Below, in pieces: positions 28,098 through 37,862 of a stretch of DNA of 64,000 bases. The notes under the pieces were generated by a model. It had not been told where the DNA came from. It was given only the letters and a program-made list of their open reading frames with translations, and ran no database searches. A program made the position numbers and the translations under genes. Numbering within the stretch: position 1 is the stretch's first letter; each line of letters opens with the position of its first letter. Origin of the DNA: Acinetobacter sp. ANC 4470 (GTDB lineage Bacteria; Pseudomonadota; Gammaproteobacteria; Pseudomonadales; Moraxellaceae); contig NZ_NEGC01000004.1 in NCBI RefSeq assembly GCF_002135335.1, positions 267,476 through 331,475 of the forward strand, written 5' to 3'.

Positions 28098-28547
28098 ATG
28101 CAACTCAATCATTACCTCAATTTCCAGGGTGAAACTGAGGCTGCTTTTAACTTTTATAAATCGGTTTTTGGTGGTGAGTTTTCGAATCTTACCCGTTATG
28201 GTGAATTACCTGCTGAAGAAGGTGTCACTTTATCAGAAGCCGATAAAAATCTTATTCTGCATGTATCCCTACCGATCAATAAATTTACCGAATTGATGGC
28301 ATCCGACACCAATGATCAATTCTGTGCACAAACCAATAGCATATTTACTCAAGGCAATAATCACTATATTTCAATTAATTTAGATGCCAGTGAGCAAGCC
28401 GAAGCAAAACGCTTGTTTGATACTTTATCTGTCAATGGTCAAATTGAAATGCCTTTAGAAAAGACCTTTTGGGGAGCGCTATATGGTGCTTTCACCGATC
28501 AGTTTGGAGTGAAATGGATGGTCAATTGCCAGCTAGAAGAAATGTAA
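28098..28547 (+). CDS. VOC family protein (PhnB-like)
   Basis: The 149-residue protein begins Met-Gln-Leu-Asn-His-Tyr-Leu-Asn-Phe, followed by Ala-x-x-Phe-Tyr-x-Ser-Val-Phe-Gly-Gly, and ends with the Trp-Gly-Ala-x-Tyr-Gly-x-x-x-Asp-Gln-Phe-Gly-Val-Lys-Trp pattern of PhnB/YjdN-type VOC domains. These have the glyoxalase fold but their activity is usually unknown. I chose the ATG at 28098 as the fold starts there; the longer frame from 28038 adds 20 leader residues. Confidence 0.82.
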   Translation: MQLNHYLNFQGETEAAFNFYKSVFGGEFSNLTRYGELPAEEGVTLSEADKNLILHVSLPINKFTELMASDTNDQFCAQTNSIFTQGNNHYISINLDASEQAEAKRLFDTLSVNGQIEMPLEKTFWGALYGAFTDQFGVKWMVNCQLEEM

Positions 28548-28563
28548 TATTTTCTTTAACCAC

Positions 28564-28592
28564 AAAAAAGCCGACATTCAGCCGGCTTTTTT
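28564..28592 (+). terminator. bidirectional terminator
   Basis: AAAAAAGCCG and CGGCTTTTTT form a stem between the VOC gene and the convergent DUF934 gene. Confidence 0.8.
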
Positions 28593-28611
28593 ATTGATGA
28601 CTTAATGGAGA

Positions 28612-29097
28612 TTAAGCACCTGTTTGATAGCTTGCCTGTGCAACTGCGGTGGAAGCCTGATAAGGCTGTTTAAAATCATGTAAACCTGCTGCTGCTTCAT
28701 GAATATCTTTACCTTCTTTCACCACAAAAGTATCGAAGCCCGAACGTTTTAAATAGTTCAACACATCTTTAAAGATATCACCTGTCGCACGAAGCTCACC
28801 TTGATAGCCTTGACGACGCAGCAATGCTGCAAATGAATAACCACGACCATCGTTAAAGCCTGCAAACTCAATAAAGATTGCATCTAATTGATCCAGTGGA
28901 AATTGGTTTACTTCAGGAGAAGCATCCACGGTAATGTATAGCGCTTTTTTACCAGATACATTTGCGATTTGCTCTAACTGTTCAACCGTTAAAACCACAT
29001 CACCTTGTGGCAATACGCCATCTTCGCCAATCACTTGATAAGTATTGTCTGCAATCGTGCCATCTTTAGAGAGCACTTGTAATGCGGTATTAAGCAT
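28612..29097 (-). CDS. DUF934 protein linked to sulfite reduction
   Basis: The 161-residue product is read from the ATG at 29097, which overlaps the last eight bases of the upstream sulfite reductase gene; AAGGAG lies seven bases before it. The core (Phe-Xaa-Asp-Gly-Arg-Gly-Tyr-Ser-Phe-Ala-Ala-Leu-Leu-Arg) is typical of DUF934. DUF934 genes regularly follow cysI-like genes in proteobacteria and are thought to act in sulfite reduction; the exact role is unknown. The overlap implies coupled translation. Confidence 0.85.
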   Translation of the reverse strand: MLNTALQVLSKDGTIADNTYQVIGEDGVLPQGDVVLTVEQLEQIANVSGKKALYITVDASPEVNQFPLDQLDAIFIEFAGFNDGRGYSFAALLRRQGYQGELRATGDIFKDVLNYLKRSGFDTFVVKEGKDIHEAAAGLHDFKQPYQASTAVAQASYQTGA

Positions 29098-30733
29098 ATG
29101 CACGCTCCTTAAAGGGTTGAATGCCAACACGGCGATAAGTTTCTACAAATTCTTCACCCTCAGTACGAAGGTCAAGATAGGTATTTAAAATTTCTTCAAT
29201 CACGTCAGGCACGCGGTCTGCTGCAAATGATGGTCCTAGAATGTCACCAATTGAAGCATCATGATCTGCATTACCACCCAACGTAATTTGGTAGAATTCG
29301 GCGCCTTTTTTGTCGACCCCTAAAATACCAATATTACCTACATGGTGATGACCGCAAGCATTCATACAACCTGAGATATTGAGATCCAATTTACCTAAGT
29401 TATAAATCGTATCTAGGTCATCAAAACGGCGTGAAATCGCTTCTGAAATTGGAATTGATTTCGCATTTGCCAATGAACAGAAATCACCGCCCGGACAGCA
29501 AATAATATCAGTGATAAAACCAATATGCGCACGTGCCAAGTTATTTGCTTCAAGCGTTTGCCATACTGCAAATAAATCTTTTTGCGGTACATCAACCAAT
29601 GAAATATTTTGTTCATGGGTGGTACGAAGTTCACCGAAAGTAAATTGATCTGCTAAATCAGCAATCAAGTTCATTTCTTCCGTGCTCATATCACCCGGTG
29701 CGATACCTGTACGTTTCAATGAAATCGTAACGATACGATAACCTTTTACTTTATGTGCATTGGTGTTGATATTAAACCATTGCTTGAATTTTGGATGAGC
29801 TGCAAACAATTCAGTAAAGTCTTCATCTGCATAATCTTGATAATCAAATGGGGGGAATTCTTCATCTAATTTTTTCAAAATTTCAGGCTGAATTTTTAAA
29901 GTCTGAATGGTATACGCAAATTCAGCTTCAACTTTTTCCGCAAATACCGCAGGCGTTAAAGCTTTAACTAAAATTTTGATACGTGCTTTATATTTATTAT
30001 CACGGCGACCATGTAAGTTATAGACTCGTAAAACTGCTTCTAAATACGCAATTAAATCTTCACGTGGCAAGAAGTCACGAATAAAACTGCCAATGACTGG
30101 GGTACGACCTAAACCGCCACCCACTTTAATTTTATAGCCAATTTCGCCTGCTTCATTCTTCACGATATATATACCAATATCATGGAATGAAACTGCGGCG
30201 CGGTCTGTTTCCGCCAATGCTGATACAGCAATTTTGAACTTACGTGGCAAAAATGCAAATTCTGGATGAAATGTTGACCATTGACGAATCAATTCACAGG
30301 TTGGACGTGGGTCGGCAATCTCACCCTCAACCACGCCTGCATATTGGTCAGTCGTGGTATTACGAATACAGTTACCCGAAGTTTGAATGGCATGCATTTG
30401 AACCGTTGCAAGTTCTGCCAACATGTCAGGCACATTTTCTAGTGCAGGCCAGTTAAACTGAATATTTTGACGTGTTGATACATGCGCGTAACCACGGTCA
30501 TATTCTTTGGCCAAATCTGCAATTTTACGCAGTTGGTTTGAATTCATTAATCCATAAGGTACAGCAATACGTAACATTGGCGCATAGCGTTGAACGTATA
30601 AACCATTTTGTAGACGTAGCGGACGGTATTCATCTTCCGTCAATTTACCCGCTAAATAACGTTCCGTTTGGTCACGGAATTGTGCAACACGTTCATTGAC
30701 CAGTTGCTGATCAAAATCAGTATATAAATACAT
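29090..30733 (-). CDS. cysI: nitrite/sulfite reductase hemoprotein (CysI-like)
   Basis: The 547-residue protein has the two-fold ferredoxin-like and siroheme domains of the sulfite/nitrite reductase family. Cluster ligands are seen in Cys-Cys-Pro-Gly-Gly-Asp-Phe-Cys and Gly-Cys-Met-Asn-Ala-Cys-Gly, which bind a 4Fe-4S cluster bridged to siroheme. The pairing with DUF934 argues for assimilatory sulfite reductase rather than nitrite reductase. No flavoprotein subunit (cysJ) is adjacent; in this class the electron donor is probably a separate reductase. The gene symbol is by function, not by close match to E. coli CysI. Confidence 0.87.
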   Translation of the reverse strand: MYLYTDFDQQLVNERVAQFRDQTERYLAGKLTEDEYRPLRLQNGLYVQRYAPMLRIAVPYGLMNSNQLRKIADLAKEYDRGYAHVSTRQNIQFNWPALENVPDMLAELATVQMHAIQTSGNCIRNTTTDQYAGVVEGEIADPRPTCELIRQWSTFHPEFAFLPRKFKIAVSALAETDRAAVSFHDIGIYIVKNEAGEIGYKIKVGGGLGRTPVIGSFIRDFLPREDLIAYLEAVLRVYNLHGRRDNKYKARIKILVKALTPAVFAEKVEAEFAYTIQTLKIQPEILKKLDEEFPPFDYQDYADEDFTELFAAHPKFKQWFNINTNAHKVKGYRIVTISLKRTGIAPGDMSTEEMNLIADLADQFTFGELRTTHEQNISLVDVPQKDLFAVWQTLEANNLARAHIGFITDIICCPGGDFCSLANAKSIPISEAISRRFDDLDTIYNLGKLDLNISGCMNACGHHHVGNIGILGVDKKGAEFYQITLGGNADHDASIGDILGPSFAADRVPDVIEEILNTYLDLRTEGEEFVETYRRVGIQPFKERAYA

Positions 30734-31074
30734 GGCGTACAGCTAGTAGTTTCTATTATAACGATGCACAGCATAACGAGATTTAACCTATCAACAAAAT
30801 GCGTTTTTTACATATTTAATAGCGGTTTTACTGATAAGGGTATCAAGAGTTCACTGATATAGCGAAATACAGCAGAATCCTGCTGCTTTTATCCGATTTG
30901 ATGTTATTTTCACTTGTTTATCACTATTTTTCATATACAACCTAAATATGCAAATCTAAGCAAAAAAACTGATCTCTATTTTAAGTAAGCGAATTAGATA
31001 TTTAAAAATGATTCAATTTAAACCATAAAAAAGCCTGACGAATCAGGCTTTTTAATCAATTAATTTACAACAAA
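30734..31074. other. 341-base gap upstream of cysI
   Basis: The gap holds the cysI promoter region and the gcd terminator. The rest is AT-rich and no coding frame is supported; no clear CysB-type or other binding site was picked out. Confidence 0.4.
31027..31052 (-). terminator. terminator after gcd
   Basis: AAAAAGCCTGA and TCAGGCTTTTT form an 11-base stem around CGAA, 23 bases past the gcd stop. Confidence 0.9.
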
Positions 31075-33477
31075 TTATTTTTGATCTGGTAACGCATAGG
31101 CAACCAGTGCATCACCCATCTTGGTGCCAAAGGAACCATGACCACCTGCCATAATCACCACGTATTGTTTACCGTTGCTTTCATAAGTCATTGGTGTTGC
31201 TTGTCCACCTGCGGGTAAACGCCCTTTCCAAAGCTCATCACCATTAGTGACATTAATTGCACGAATGTAATCATCCTGAGTTCCACCCACAAACATTACG
31301 TTGCCGGCAGTTGAAATTGAACCACCCAGCATTGGTACACCCATTTTAAATGGTGGTAAAGGAATACCCGGCATACTGTCACGAATCGTACCAATACGAC
31401 GTTTCCAAGCCACTTCATGCGTATTTAAATCTACACCCGCCACATAACCCCATGCAGGCTGTTTACATGGCAAGCCGAATGGAGACAAGAACGCGCTAAT
31501 TTCAACACCGTAAGGCACGCCATACATCGGCTGAACACCCGCTTCAGTACCTGCACCCTTGGCCGTTTTTGGACGGTTCGGATCTGCTGGAATCAGTTTA
31601 GACACAAATGGCAAGCCAATCGGATTCATCACGGCAATTTGACGGTCTGGGTTGACTGACATGCCGCCCCATTCAAACACACCCAAGTTACCAGGGAATA
31701 CCAAAGTTCCATTTTCTGAAGGTGGAGTATAAATACCGTCATAGTTCAATTTATGGAAAGACACACGACAGATCAATTGATCAAACATGGTGGCACCCCA
31801 CATTTGTTTGTCCGTCAATCTTTCTTTTGGTGCAAGATCAAAATCAGAGAATGGTTGCGTTGGAGAATAGCGCTCACCTTTAGTTTGAGGACCACGTTTC
31901 ACTGTTTGTGGCACCGGTTTCTCAGTAATCGGTACAATCGCTTCGCCAGTACGGCGATCTAAAACAAAGACATTCCCTGTTTTCGTTAATACATAAATTG
32001 CAGGGACGGTTTGACCCGATTGATTTTTAATATCAGTCAATGTCGGTTGAGATGGTACATCCATATCCCACAAATCGTGATGCGTGGTTTGGAAGTCCCA
32101 AACCAATTTACCCGTAGATGCATTGATCGCCAACATCGAGTTTGCATAACGCTCATGTAATTCAGTACGGTTGCCGCCCCAAATATCAGGCGTACCAACA
32201 CCCGTTGGAACATACACGATGTCCAACTTAGCGTCATAAGCTAAAGGTGCCCATGCGTTTGGAGAGTTTTGAACATATTTTTGACCAGGACCTGGAATTT
32301 TATTTGGATCTTCCGCTCCCGTATCAAACACCCAAAGCAATGCTCCAGTATTAACGTCATAACCACGAATAACACCAGATGGCTCTTCAGTAGAATAGTT
32401 ATCTGTGGTTGAACCCGCAATAATAATAGTTGTACCCGTAATCACTGGAGGTGACGTTGGGATATAACCGCCCGGATAAGGGAATGGCATGTCTTTTTGT
32501 AAATCAACTTCGCCATTTTTACCAAAATCTGTACATGCTTTACCCGTGTCAGCATTGATCGCAACTAGACGACCATCATTAACAGGTAAAATAATTTTTT
32601 TAGGACATTCTGCTGAAGTAGTTTTCTTCGCAGCTAAACTGGTTTCAAAGCCTACTGTATTACTCGCATCAAAATACGAAACACCACGACAGGTTAAATG
32701 CTGAAATGTCTTATCCGCTTTTAACTTCGGATCAAATGTCCATTTCGCCGTACCTGTTGCAGGATCAAGCGCAACCAATTTTTGGTGCGTTGTACAGATG
32801 TACATATTGTCGCCAACTTTAATTGGCGTCACCTGATTGGTTGTTTCACCTGAGTCATTTTCAGTTTTAAAATCGCCTGTGTTGTATGTCCAAGCAACCT
32901 TCAATTCTTTCACGTTCTCTGAATTAATTTGATTTAATGGAGAATAACGTAGACCTGACTGAGTACGACCATAGGCTGGCCAGTCCGCATCAGCAATACC
33001 GGGTATCGGCTGTGCAGTAGTAGGCTGCTTGGTCGTTAATTCACCTCGAATTTCTTGAGGATCATTAAAAATAGAATAGATCATCACTGCAATAGTGATT
33101 GCCAATGTACCTGTCAGAGCAATTTTTGCGCCTTTCGTATTGTTAAAACCACGAGTGACCGCTGGAATTAATAATAACAGACCAAATACACCCAAAATAT
33201 CTAAACGAGGTGCTAACGCAAAGAAGTCAGAACCCACTTCCCATAAGCCCCACACCACTGTACCCAATACAAATACAGCATAAACAATGAGTGCCGAGCT
33301 TTTTAATTTTTGCAATAAAATTGCAGTCGCGATGAAGAATAAACCTGCAATGATGTAGTACCAAGACCCACCAAGCACTGCAAGATAAATTCCTCCAATC
33401 AGCAGGACTAAACCGATAATTATAGCAACAATTGCCAAAATCGTTTTTAATCCTGAACCTGAAGATGGAGTATTCAT
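31075..33477 (-). CDS. gcd: membrane-bound PQQ-dependent glucose dehydrogenase
   Basis: The 800-residue enzyme has an N-terminal domain of five membrane helices (about residues 15-140) and an eight-bladed PQQ propeller in the periplasm, with Trp-motifs and the Trp-Asp-Met-Asp and Gly-Gly-x-Gln-Ala-Thr-Pro segments of the family. It oxidises glucose to gluconolactone and passes electrons to ubiquinone. The ATG at 33477 has AGGTGG five bases upstream; the GTG at 33486 lies inside that site. The oprB gene is upstream in the same direction. PQQ must be made or imported; no pqq synthesis gene is in the window. Confidence 0.94.
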   Translation of the reverse strand: MNTPSSGSGLKTILAIVAIIIGLVLLIGGIYLAVLGGSWYYIIAGLFFIATAILLQKLKSSALIVYAVFVLGTVVWGLWEVGSDFFALAPRLDILGVFGLLLLIPAVTRGFNNTKGAKIALTGTLAITIAVMIYSIFNDPQEIRGELTTKQPTTAQPIPGIADADWPAYGRTQSGLRYSPLNQINSENVKELKVAWTYNTGDFKTENDSGETTNQVTPIKVGDNMYICTTHQKLVALDPATGTAKWTFDPKLKADKTFQHLTCRGVSYFDASNTVGFETSLAAKKTTSAECPKKIILPVNDGRLVAINADTGKACTDFGKNGEVDLQKDMPFPYPGGYIPTSPPVITGTTIIIAGSTTDNYSTEEPSGVIRGYDVNTGALLWVFDTGAEDPNKIPGPGQKYVQNSPNAWAPLAYDAKLDIVYVPTGVGTPDIWGGNRTELHERYANSMLAINASTGKLVWDFQTTHHDLWDMDVPSQPTLTDIKNQSGQTVPAIYVLTKTGNVFVLDRRTGEAIVPITEKPVPQTVKRGPQTKGERYSPTQPFSDFDLAPKERLTDKQMWGATMFDQLICRVSFHKLNYDGIYTPPSENGTLVFPGNLGVFEWGGMSVNPDRQIAVMNPIGLPFVSKLIPADPNRPKTAKGAGTEAGVQPMYGVPYGVEISAFLSPFGLPCKQPAWGYVAGVDLNTHEVAWKRRIGTIRDSMPGIPLPPFKMGVPMLGGSISTAGNVMFVGGTQDDYIRAINVTNGDELWKGRLPAGGQATPMTYESNGKQYVVIMAGGHGSFGTKMGDALVAYALPDQK

Positions 33478-33618
33478 ATGAACCACCTATTTCTAAAATT
33501 CTTAATTTTAAAGCCCATATTTGCTTAACAAATATGAGCACCTATTTTTGTAGTTTTTAGATATTAAATACCTGACCTAGCCAAGCATACGTTGTATCGT
33601 TACGTATCAATGCGTTCC

Positions 33619-33659
33619 GTGTTCTAGATCAAGTATTTATCATCTAGAAACTAGAACAC
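33619..33659 (-). other. inverted repeat at the oprB stop
   Basis: GTGTTCTAG (33619-33627) and CTAGAACAC (33651-33659) are perfect complements; the second includes the oprB stop codon. No T run follows, so it is either a weak processing structure between oprB and gcd or a binding site. It is described from sequence only. Confidence 0.45.
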
Positions 33660-34907
33660 CGTTTGGAACTTAATGCCGCCAACCCAAGCATTTTCTCCAT
33701 TTTTGTATGCACCAACATGATGAACATATTGCACATTTGGACGAATGGTTAACCAATTTGTAGCATGCATGCCGTAATAAATTTCGGCATTGTATTCTTC
33801 ATTTTGTAGACCACGAGTGTCTACTATATTGTTGACATCATCATTGATGCTGATTCGAGCTACACCGATAGCAATCTCATCTTGCGGACGAGAGTTCATT
33901 AAACCCTTATAAACTAAACCCACATTTTGCATATCACTGACAGTATTTGTGTCGCTATCATGTAAAGTTAAGTTTATAAAACCCGTAAGACCACGTGATG
34001 CATCCCCTTGATGAGCTGTTAATTGTTGTTTCGCAACTAACCATCCACCTTGTTTGTGCGAAGTGGCCTCTTGGGTAATTTCTTGAGCATCCGCAGTACT
34101 ATAGTAATAACCTACGCGGTATTCACCTGAAAGTTGTTCGTTACCGACTTTCGGTTGCCAAACGACTTCGGCAGGAATAATTGCACCATGTGAACCATCA
34201 GTACTTAAATTAAAGCCTTTGCCTCGTTCTAAGTTTTCTGGATTATATTCATACACACCGACTTGAGCATAAAGATCAGGGCGAACATTATATTTGACAC
34301 GAGCTGCCCATTGGCTAACGGGCCAGTTATACCATTGGTCGCCAACCCAGTTCCCCACTTGAGAACCACAAAGTGCCAAATTTTGGAAATCGCAGTCAAA
34401 ACTATTAAAATCTTCACCTTCACCAAAACGACCGACTTTGATATCAAGTTTCTGATCCAGAAATTGTTTTTTAATCCAAAAATCAGTCAAACGCCACGTT
34501 TGTCCACGTCCCCATACTTCTTGAGCGGAACTTAAATGTCCTGCAAGTGCATCCGAAGTTTGTGAAAGGGAGTGACCATTCCGTTCGGTAATCGTAATTT
34601 GTGCTTCAGTATCCTGCCAACCTAGAATTTTTTCCAAATCCAGATGTGCACCAAGCGCAAATTGATCCGCATATTCTGTACCATCACTGGAATGCTGTTT
34701 GGCATCTAAAACTGTTGCTATTTCACCTGTATAACCAAAGCTAAAATCATAGCCTTGTTGTTGCAGTGCTGTACGCTGCCCATTCCAGTCACCCAGCATC
34801 CACTGGCTTTCTGGAGAAAATGCATTATTCGCGTAAACACTTTGAATGCCACAACTTAAAGTTAAAAGGCTAACTCCAAAATAGATACGACCTCTATATT
34901 TATTCAT
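33651..34907 (-). CDS. oprB: OprB-type carbohydrate porin
   Basis: The 418-residue protein has a signal peptide (cleavage after Val-Tyr-Ala near residue 26) and a beta barrel ending in Phe. Family marks are Leu-Gly-Asp-Trp-Asn-Gly near the mature N-terminus and Trp-Gly-Arg-Gly-Gln-Thr-Trp-Arg-Leu-Thr in the first third. OprB porins pass glucose and other sugars through the outer membrane. The start at 34907 gives a clean signal peptide and has AAGG nine bases upstream; the longer frame adds 22 leader residues. It lies directly upstream of gcd in the same direction. Confidence 0.88.
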   Translation of the reverse strand: MNKYRGRIYFGVSLLTLSCGIQSVYANNAFSPESQWMLGDWNGQRTALQQQGYDFSFGYTGEIATVLDAKQHSSDGTEYADQFALGAHLDLEKILGWQDTEAQITITERNGHSLSQTSDALAGHLSSAQEVWGRGQTWRLTDFWIKKQFLDQKLDIKVGRFGEGEDFNSFDCDFQNLALCGSQVGNWVGDQWYNWPVSQWAARVKYNVRPDLYAQVGVYEYNPENLERGKGFNLSTDGSHGAIIPAEVVWQPKVGNEQLSGEYRVGYYYSTADAQEITQEATSHKQGGWLVAKQQLTAHQGDASRGLTGFINLTLHDSDTNTVSDMQNVGLVYKGLMNSRPQDEIAIGVARISINDDVNNIVDTRGLQNEEYNAEIYYGMHATNWLTIRPNVQYVHHVGAYKNGENAWVGGIKFQTVF

Positions 34908-35028
34908 AATTAGTGACCTTATTAACAATTTGTAACCTATGTATAGGTTACGCCCATTATTTGTAAATAGCACATATTTTTGTTATTTTATTGTTTTAAT
35001 ATGGCTACTTTTTATCAAATTGTGATAT

Positions 35029-36162
35029 TTAAAAAGAATCCTCACCCAACGTTTTACCAATGTGTCTATAGCTCATTTTTGAGCGTGAAAACTTAATTGG
35101 ACATGCCAATTGAGGCTCTGTCTGTGCACTTCCTTCAGAAAGCGGAATATCGACTACCCATTGCCGTTGTTTTGCCAAAGGCGATGTTAATGCTTCATCT
35201 AATTGCAAAACAGGTTCTACACATACATCTAGTCCTGCAAAAATAGATGACCATTCTGTAAAGGTCTTGGTTTTAATTTTTTCTTGCAGTACTTGCTTCA
35301 CCAATTTTCGATCTGTTTCATCAAAAGAAGCGCCTTTTTCTAAAAGAACCGGCAATTCTAAAACAGTGGCTAAGCCTGACATAAACTGTGGTTCAAGACT
35401 GCCTACCGATAAATATCGACCATCTTGCGTTTGGTAATAATCATAAAAAGTTCCACCATTCAAATGACTCTTTTCAGCATATTGGGGAGTTTTCCCAGCC
35501 AGCGTCGCAGCAGCAGCCATATTATTTAAAGTTACTGCACAATCCGTCATAGAAATATCAACATACTGCCCTTGCCCACTGCGTTGACGCTCAATCACAG
35601 CAGATAAAATCCCAATCACAGCATGTAAAGAACCACCTGCAACATCGGCAATTTGAACACCCATCGGTGGTGGACCACTGTCTTGTCGACCACTATGTCC
35701 TGCAATCCCAGAAAGTGCGAGATAATTGATGTCATGACCCGCCTTATCTTTGTAAAGTCCTGTTTGCCCATACCCCGTAATGGAACAATAAATCAATCGT
35801 GGGTTAATTTTTGCCAGTGTCTGATAGTCCAGACCTAATCGCTTCATCACATCAGGTCTAAACTGCTCAACCACAATATCAAAGTCAGCAATTTTACTCT
35901 TAATCAGTTCTATGTTTTGAGTATCTTTTAAATCTAAGGCTATAGATTGTTTATTACGATTCAAATAACTATGTGAAGTCGCTTGCCCATTGGCATACGG
36001 CGGGAGTAGACGAATCAGATCTGGACGTGAAGGTGATTCGACATGAATCACTTCTGCACCTAAATCTGCCAAATACAATGTGGCAAATGGTCCAGGTAAA
36101 AGTGTAGAAAAATCGAGGACTTTTAATCCTTTTAAAGCTGCATTCATGTTATTTTTACTCAT
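35029..36162 (-). CDS. CaiB/BaiF family protein, AMACR-like
   Basis: The 377-residue protein belongs to the class III CoA-transferase/racemase family. It starts with Leu-Lys-Val-Leu-Asp-Phe-Ser-Thr-Leu-Leu-Pro-Gly-Pro-Phe and contains Gly-His-Asp-Ile-Asn-Tyr-Leu-Ala-Leu-Ser-Gly. His143 and Asp173 sit where alpha-methylacyl-CoA racemase has its base pair, so racemisation of 2-methyl-branched acyl-CoA is the favoured role rather than CoA transfer. It is divergent from the AraC gene, which probably controls it, and lies near a beta-oxidation operon. Confidence 0.82.
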   Translation of the reverse strand: MSKNNMNAALKGLKVLDFSTLLPGPFATLYLADLGAEVIHVESPSRPDLIRLLPPYANGQATSHSYLNRNKQSIALDLKDTQNIELIKSKIADFDIVVEQFRPDVMKRLGLDYQTLAKINPRLIYCSITGYGQTGLYKDKAGHDINYLALSGIAGHSGRQDSGPPPMGVQIADVAGGSLHAVIGILSAVIERQRSGQGQYVDISMTDCAVTLNNMAAAATLAGKTPQYAEKSHLNGGTFYDYYQTQDGRYLSVGSLEPQFMSGLATVLELPVLLEKGASFDETDRKLVKQVLQEKIKTKTFTEWSSIFAGLDVCVEPVLQLDEALTSPLAKQRQWVVDIPLSEGSAQTEPQLACPIKFSRSKMSYRHIGKTLGEDSF

Positions 36163-36356
36163 TCTATGTTGATTTTTTACCCATATTAGAAATATAAAAG
36201 TAACAAAACAATGTCATGTTCAGCCATTTACCTTGATCATTTCGGCAATTTAAGATGTAAACAAGGCAAAATATTTATTGTAAATTGCCACTCAAACAAT
36301 TTTTAGCGTCATTTAGGTCAACTAAAGTGAATATAAAAGAGACTGAAGGATTTAAC

Positions 36357-37367
36357 ATGAGTCGCGATACGATTAGTATCCACTTCGTCAATGCGGCTCT
36401 CACAGGCGTCAAACGTCTAGGCATGGACGTTGAAACCTTATTGTCCCATGTCGGCATAGAGGCTGAGTTATTACGTCAGCCTAAAGCACGTATCTCCCCA
36501 GAACAGTACACCCGATTTATTAAAATGTTGTGGATGGTGACCCAAGACGAACATATCGGCTTTGATATTCAGCCACGTCGTTTGGGCACTTTTGCCATTA
36601 TGTGCCAGTTGATTATTCACGCGAAAACTTTAGGTGAGGCTTTGGAGCTTTCATCACAGTTTTATAAGCTCTTTGGTGATGAATGGTCGGTAACCCTTGA
36701 ACGCGACAAACATGAAGCACGTCTGGTTCCGCTTATTCCAAAGAGCCTAGATCCAGATCACTTCATTACTGAAAGCATGCTGATGATTTGGCATGGTTTA
36801 GCCTCTTGGTTGATTGAACGCCGTCTTCCACTAGAACGTGTCCATTTTGGTTACCCTCGTCCTGCGCATGCAGATGAATACGATGCACTGTTCTTTGCAC
36901 CTGTAATACAATTTGATTCACAGCGTACCGAAATTACCTTTGCCGCAGACTATCTAGATTTACCTCTGCGTCAAACAGAAGAAAATCTTGAAGAATTCCT
37001 AAAAGCAGCACCTGCTCAGCTTTTGGTTAAATTTAAAAACACCAACTCTTTAACTTCACGTATTCGTGACGTATTAAAAAGCCAAATTGGTGAAGAAATG
37101 CCAACCTTGAATGATGTCGCTTCGATGCTCTATCTTTCACCGCAAACTTTGCGTCGTCGTTTGGCTGCGGAAGGTAAAAGTTATCAAGGCGTAAAAGATG
37201 CCTTACGCCGTGATGCTGCAATCCATCTGTTATTGAATCCAAACTTAACACTAGAAGATGTAGCACAACAAGTTGGCTTTAGTGAAACCAGTACCTTCCA
37301 CCGTGCATTTAAGAAATGGACAGGTGTAACACCGGGACTGTACCGTCAATTACACGGCTATCATTAA
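36357..37367 (+). CDS. AraC-family transcriptional regulator (OruR/ArgR-like N-terminal domain)
   Basis: The 336-residue protein has an N-terminal ligand-binding domain of the type with Asp-Val-Glu-Thr-Leu-Leu-Ser-His near the start and Arg-x-Ser-Pro-Glu-Gln-Tyr, and a C-terminal double HTH: Asp-Val-Ala-Ser-Met-Leu-Tyr-Leu-Ser-Pro-Gln-Thr-Leu-Arg-Arg and Val-Gly-Phe-Ser-Glu-Thr-Ser-Thr-Phe-His-Arg-Ala-Phe. Members often sense amino acids, acyl compounds or alkanes. I set the start at 36357, which has AAGGA seven bases upstream; the frame from 36285 adds 24 residues. It is divergent from the AMACR-like gene. Confidence 0.87.
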   Translation: MSRDTISIHFVNAALTGVKRLGMDVETLLSHVGIEAELLRQPKARISPEQYTRFIKMLWMVTQDEHIGFDIQPRRLGTFAIMCQLIIHAKTLGEALELSSQFYKLFGDEWSVTLERDKHEARLVPLIPKSLDPDHFITESMLMIWHGLASWLIERRLPLERVHFGYPRPAHADEYDALFFAPVIQFDSQRTEITFAADYLDLPLRQTEENLEEFLKAAPAQLLVKFKNTNSLTSRIRDVLKSQIGEEMPTLNDVASMLYLSPQTLRRRLAAEGKSYQGVKDALRRDAAIHLLLNPNLTLEDVAQQVGFSETSTFHRAFKKWTGVTPGLYRQLHGYH

Positions 37368-37392
37368 TCTTTTAAATTCATCATAGTTTCTC

Positions 37393-37419
37393 CGCCCAGA
37401 TCATGTATCTGGGCTTTTT
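37393..37419 (+). terminator. terminator after the AraC gene
   Basis: GCCCAGAT and ATCTGGGC form an 8-base stem with loop CATGT followed by six T. It overlaps the 3' end of the convergent NUDIX gene region. Confidence 0.9.
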
Positions 37420-37862
37420 TATGTCCCTTCTATTAACGGAAACAGCAACAGACTAATTCCATCTGGATAAATTGGATCATTCAAAATATCCAGCTGCGTT
37501 TGGCTATACCAAGCAGCGGTATAACATGCGCCATTCGATTCCACACCGCATAGCTCTGACATGTTGTAAACAGCTTGGCTGACAAAATCAGCACTATAAA
37601 CAAAAACAATTTCATGGCCTTGCTGCCCATCAAAAGTGAAAATATTTTCAAAAATTTGATGCAACTGTACATTGCAGATCTGCTGTTGAATTTCTTCCAT
37701 CACTTCGCGCTGAATAGCCTCTACAGCACGTTCACCAAATTCTACTCCACCACCAATAGGCATTAAATAATGTTCATTCTTTTTTGGATCAAAAGCTTGT
37801 GCCAAGAGCACTCGATCATCATGCCTAAACAGGCAGACTGCTTTTGCCCGAATATTTCTCAT
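37419..37862 (-). CDS. NUDIX hydrolase
   Basis: The 147-residue protein carries the Nudix box from Gly38 through Glu44, Arg52-Glu53 and Glu56-Glu57, which bind the metal and pyrophosphate. The last Gly of the box is replaced by Gln, a change seen in some members. The substrate cannot be inferred. GGAG lies eight bases before the ATG. It converges on the AraC gene. Confidence 0.85.
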   Translation of the reverse strand: MRNIRAKAVCLFRHDDRVLLAQAFDPKKNEHYLMPIGGGVEFGERAVEAIQREVMEEIQQQICNVQLHQIFENIFTFDGQQGHEIVFVYSADFVSQAVYNMSELCGVESNGACYTAAWYSQTQLDILNDPIYPDGISLLLFPLIEGT

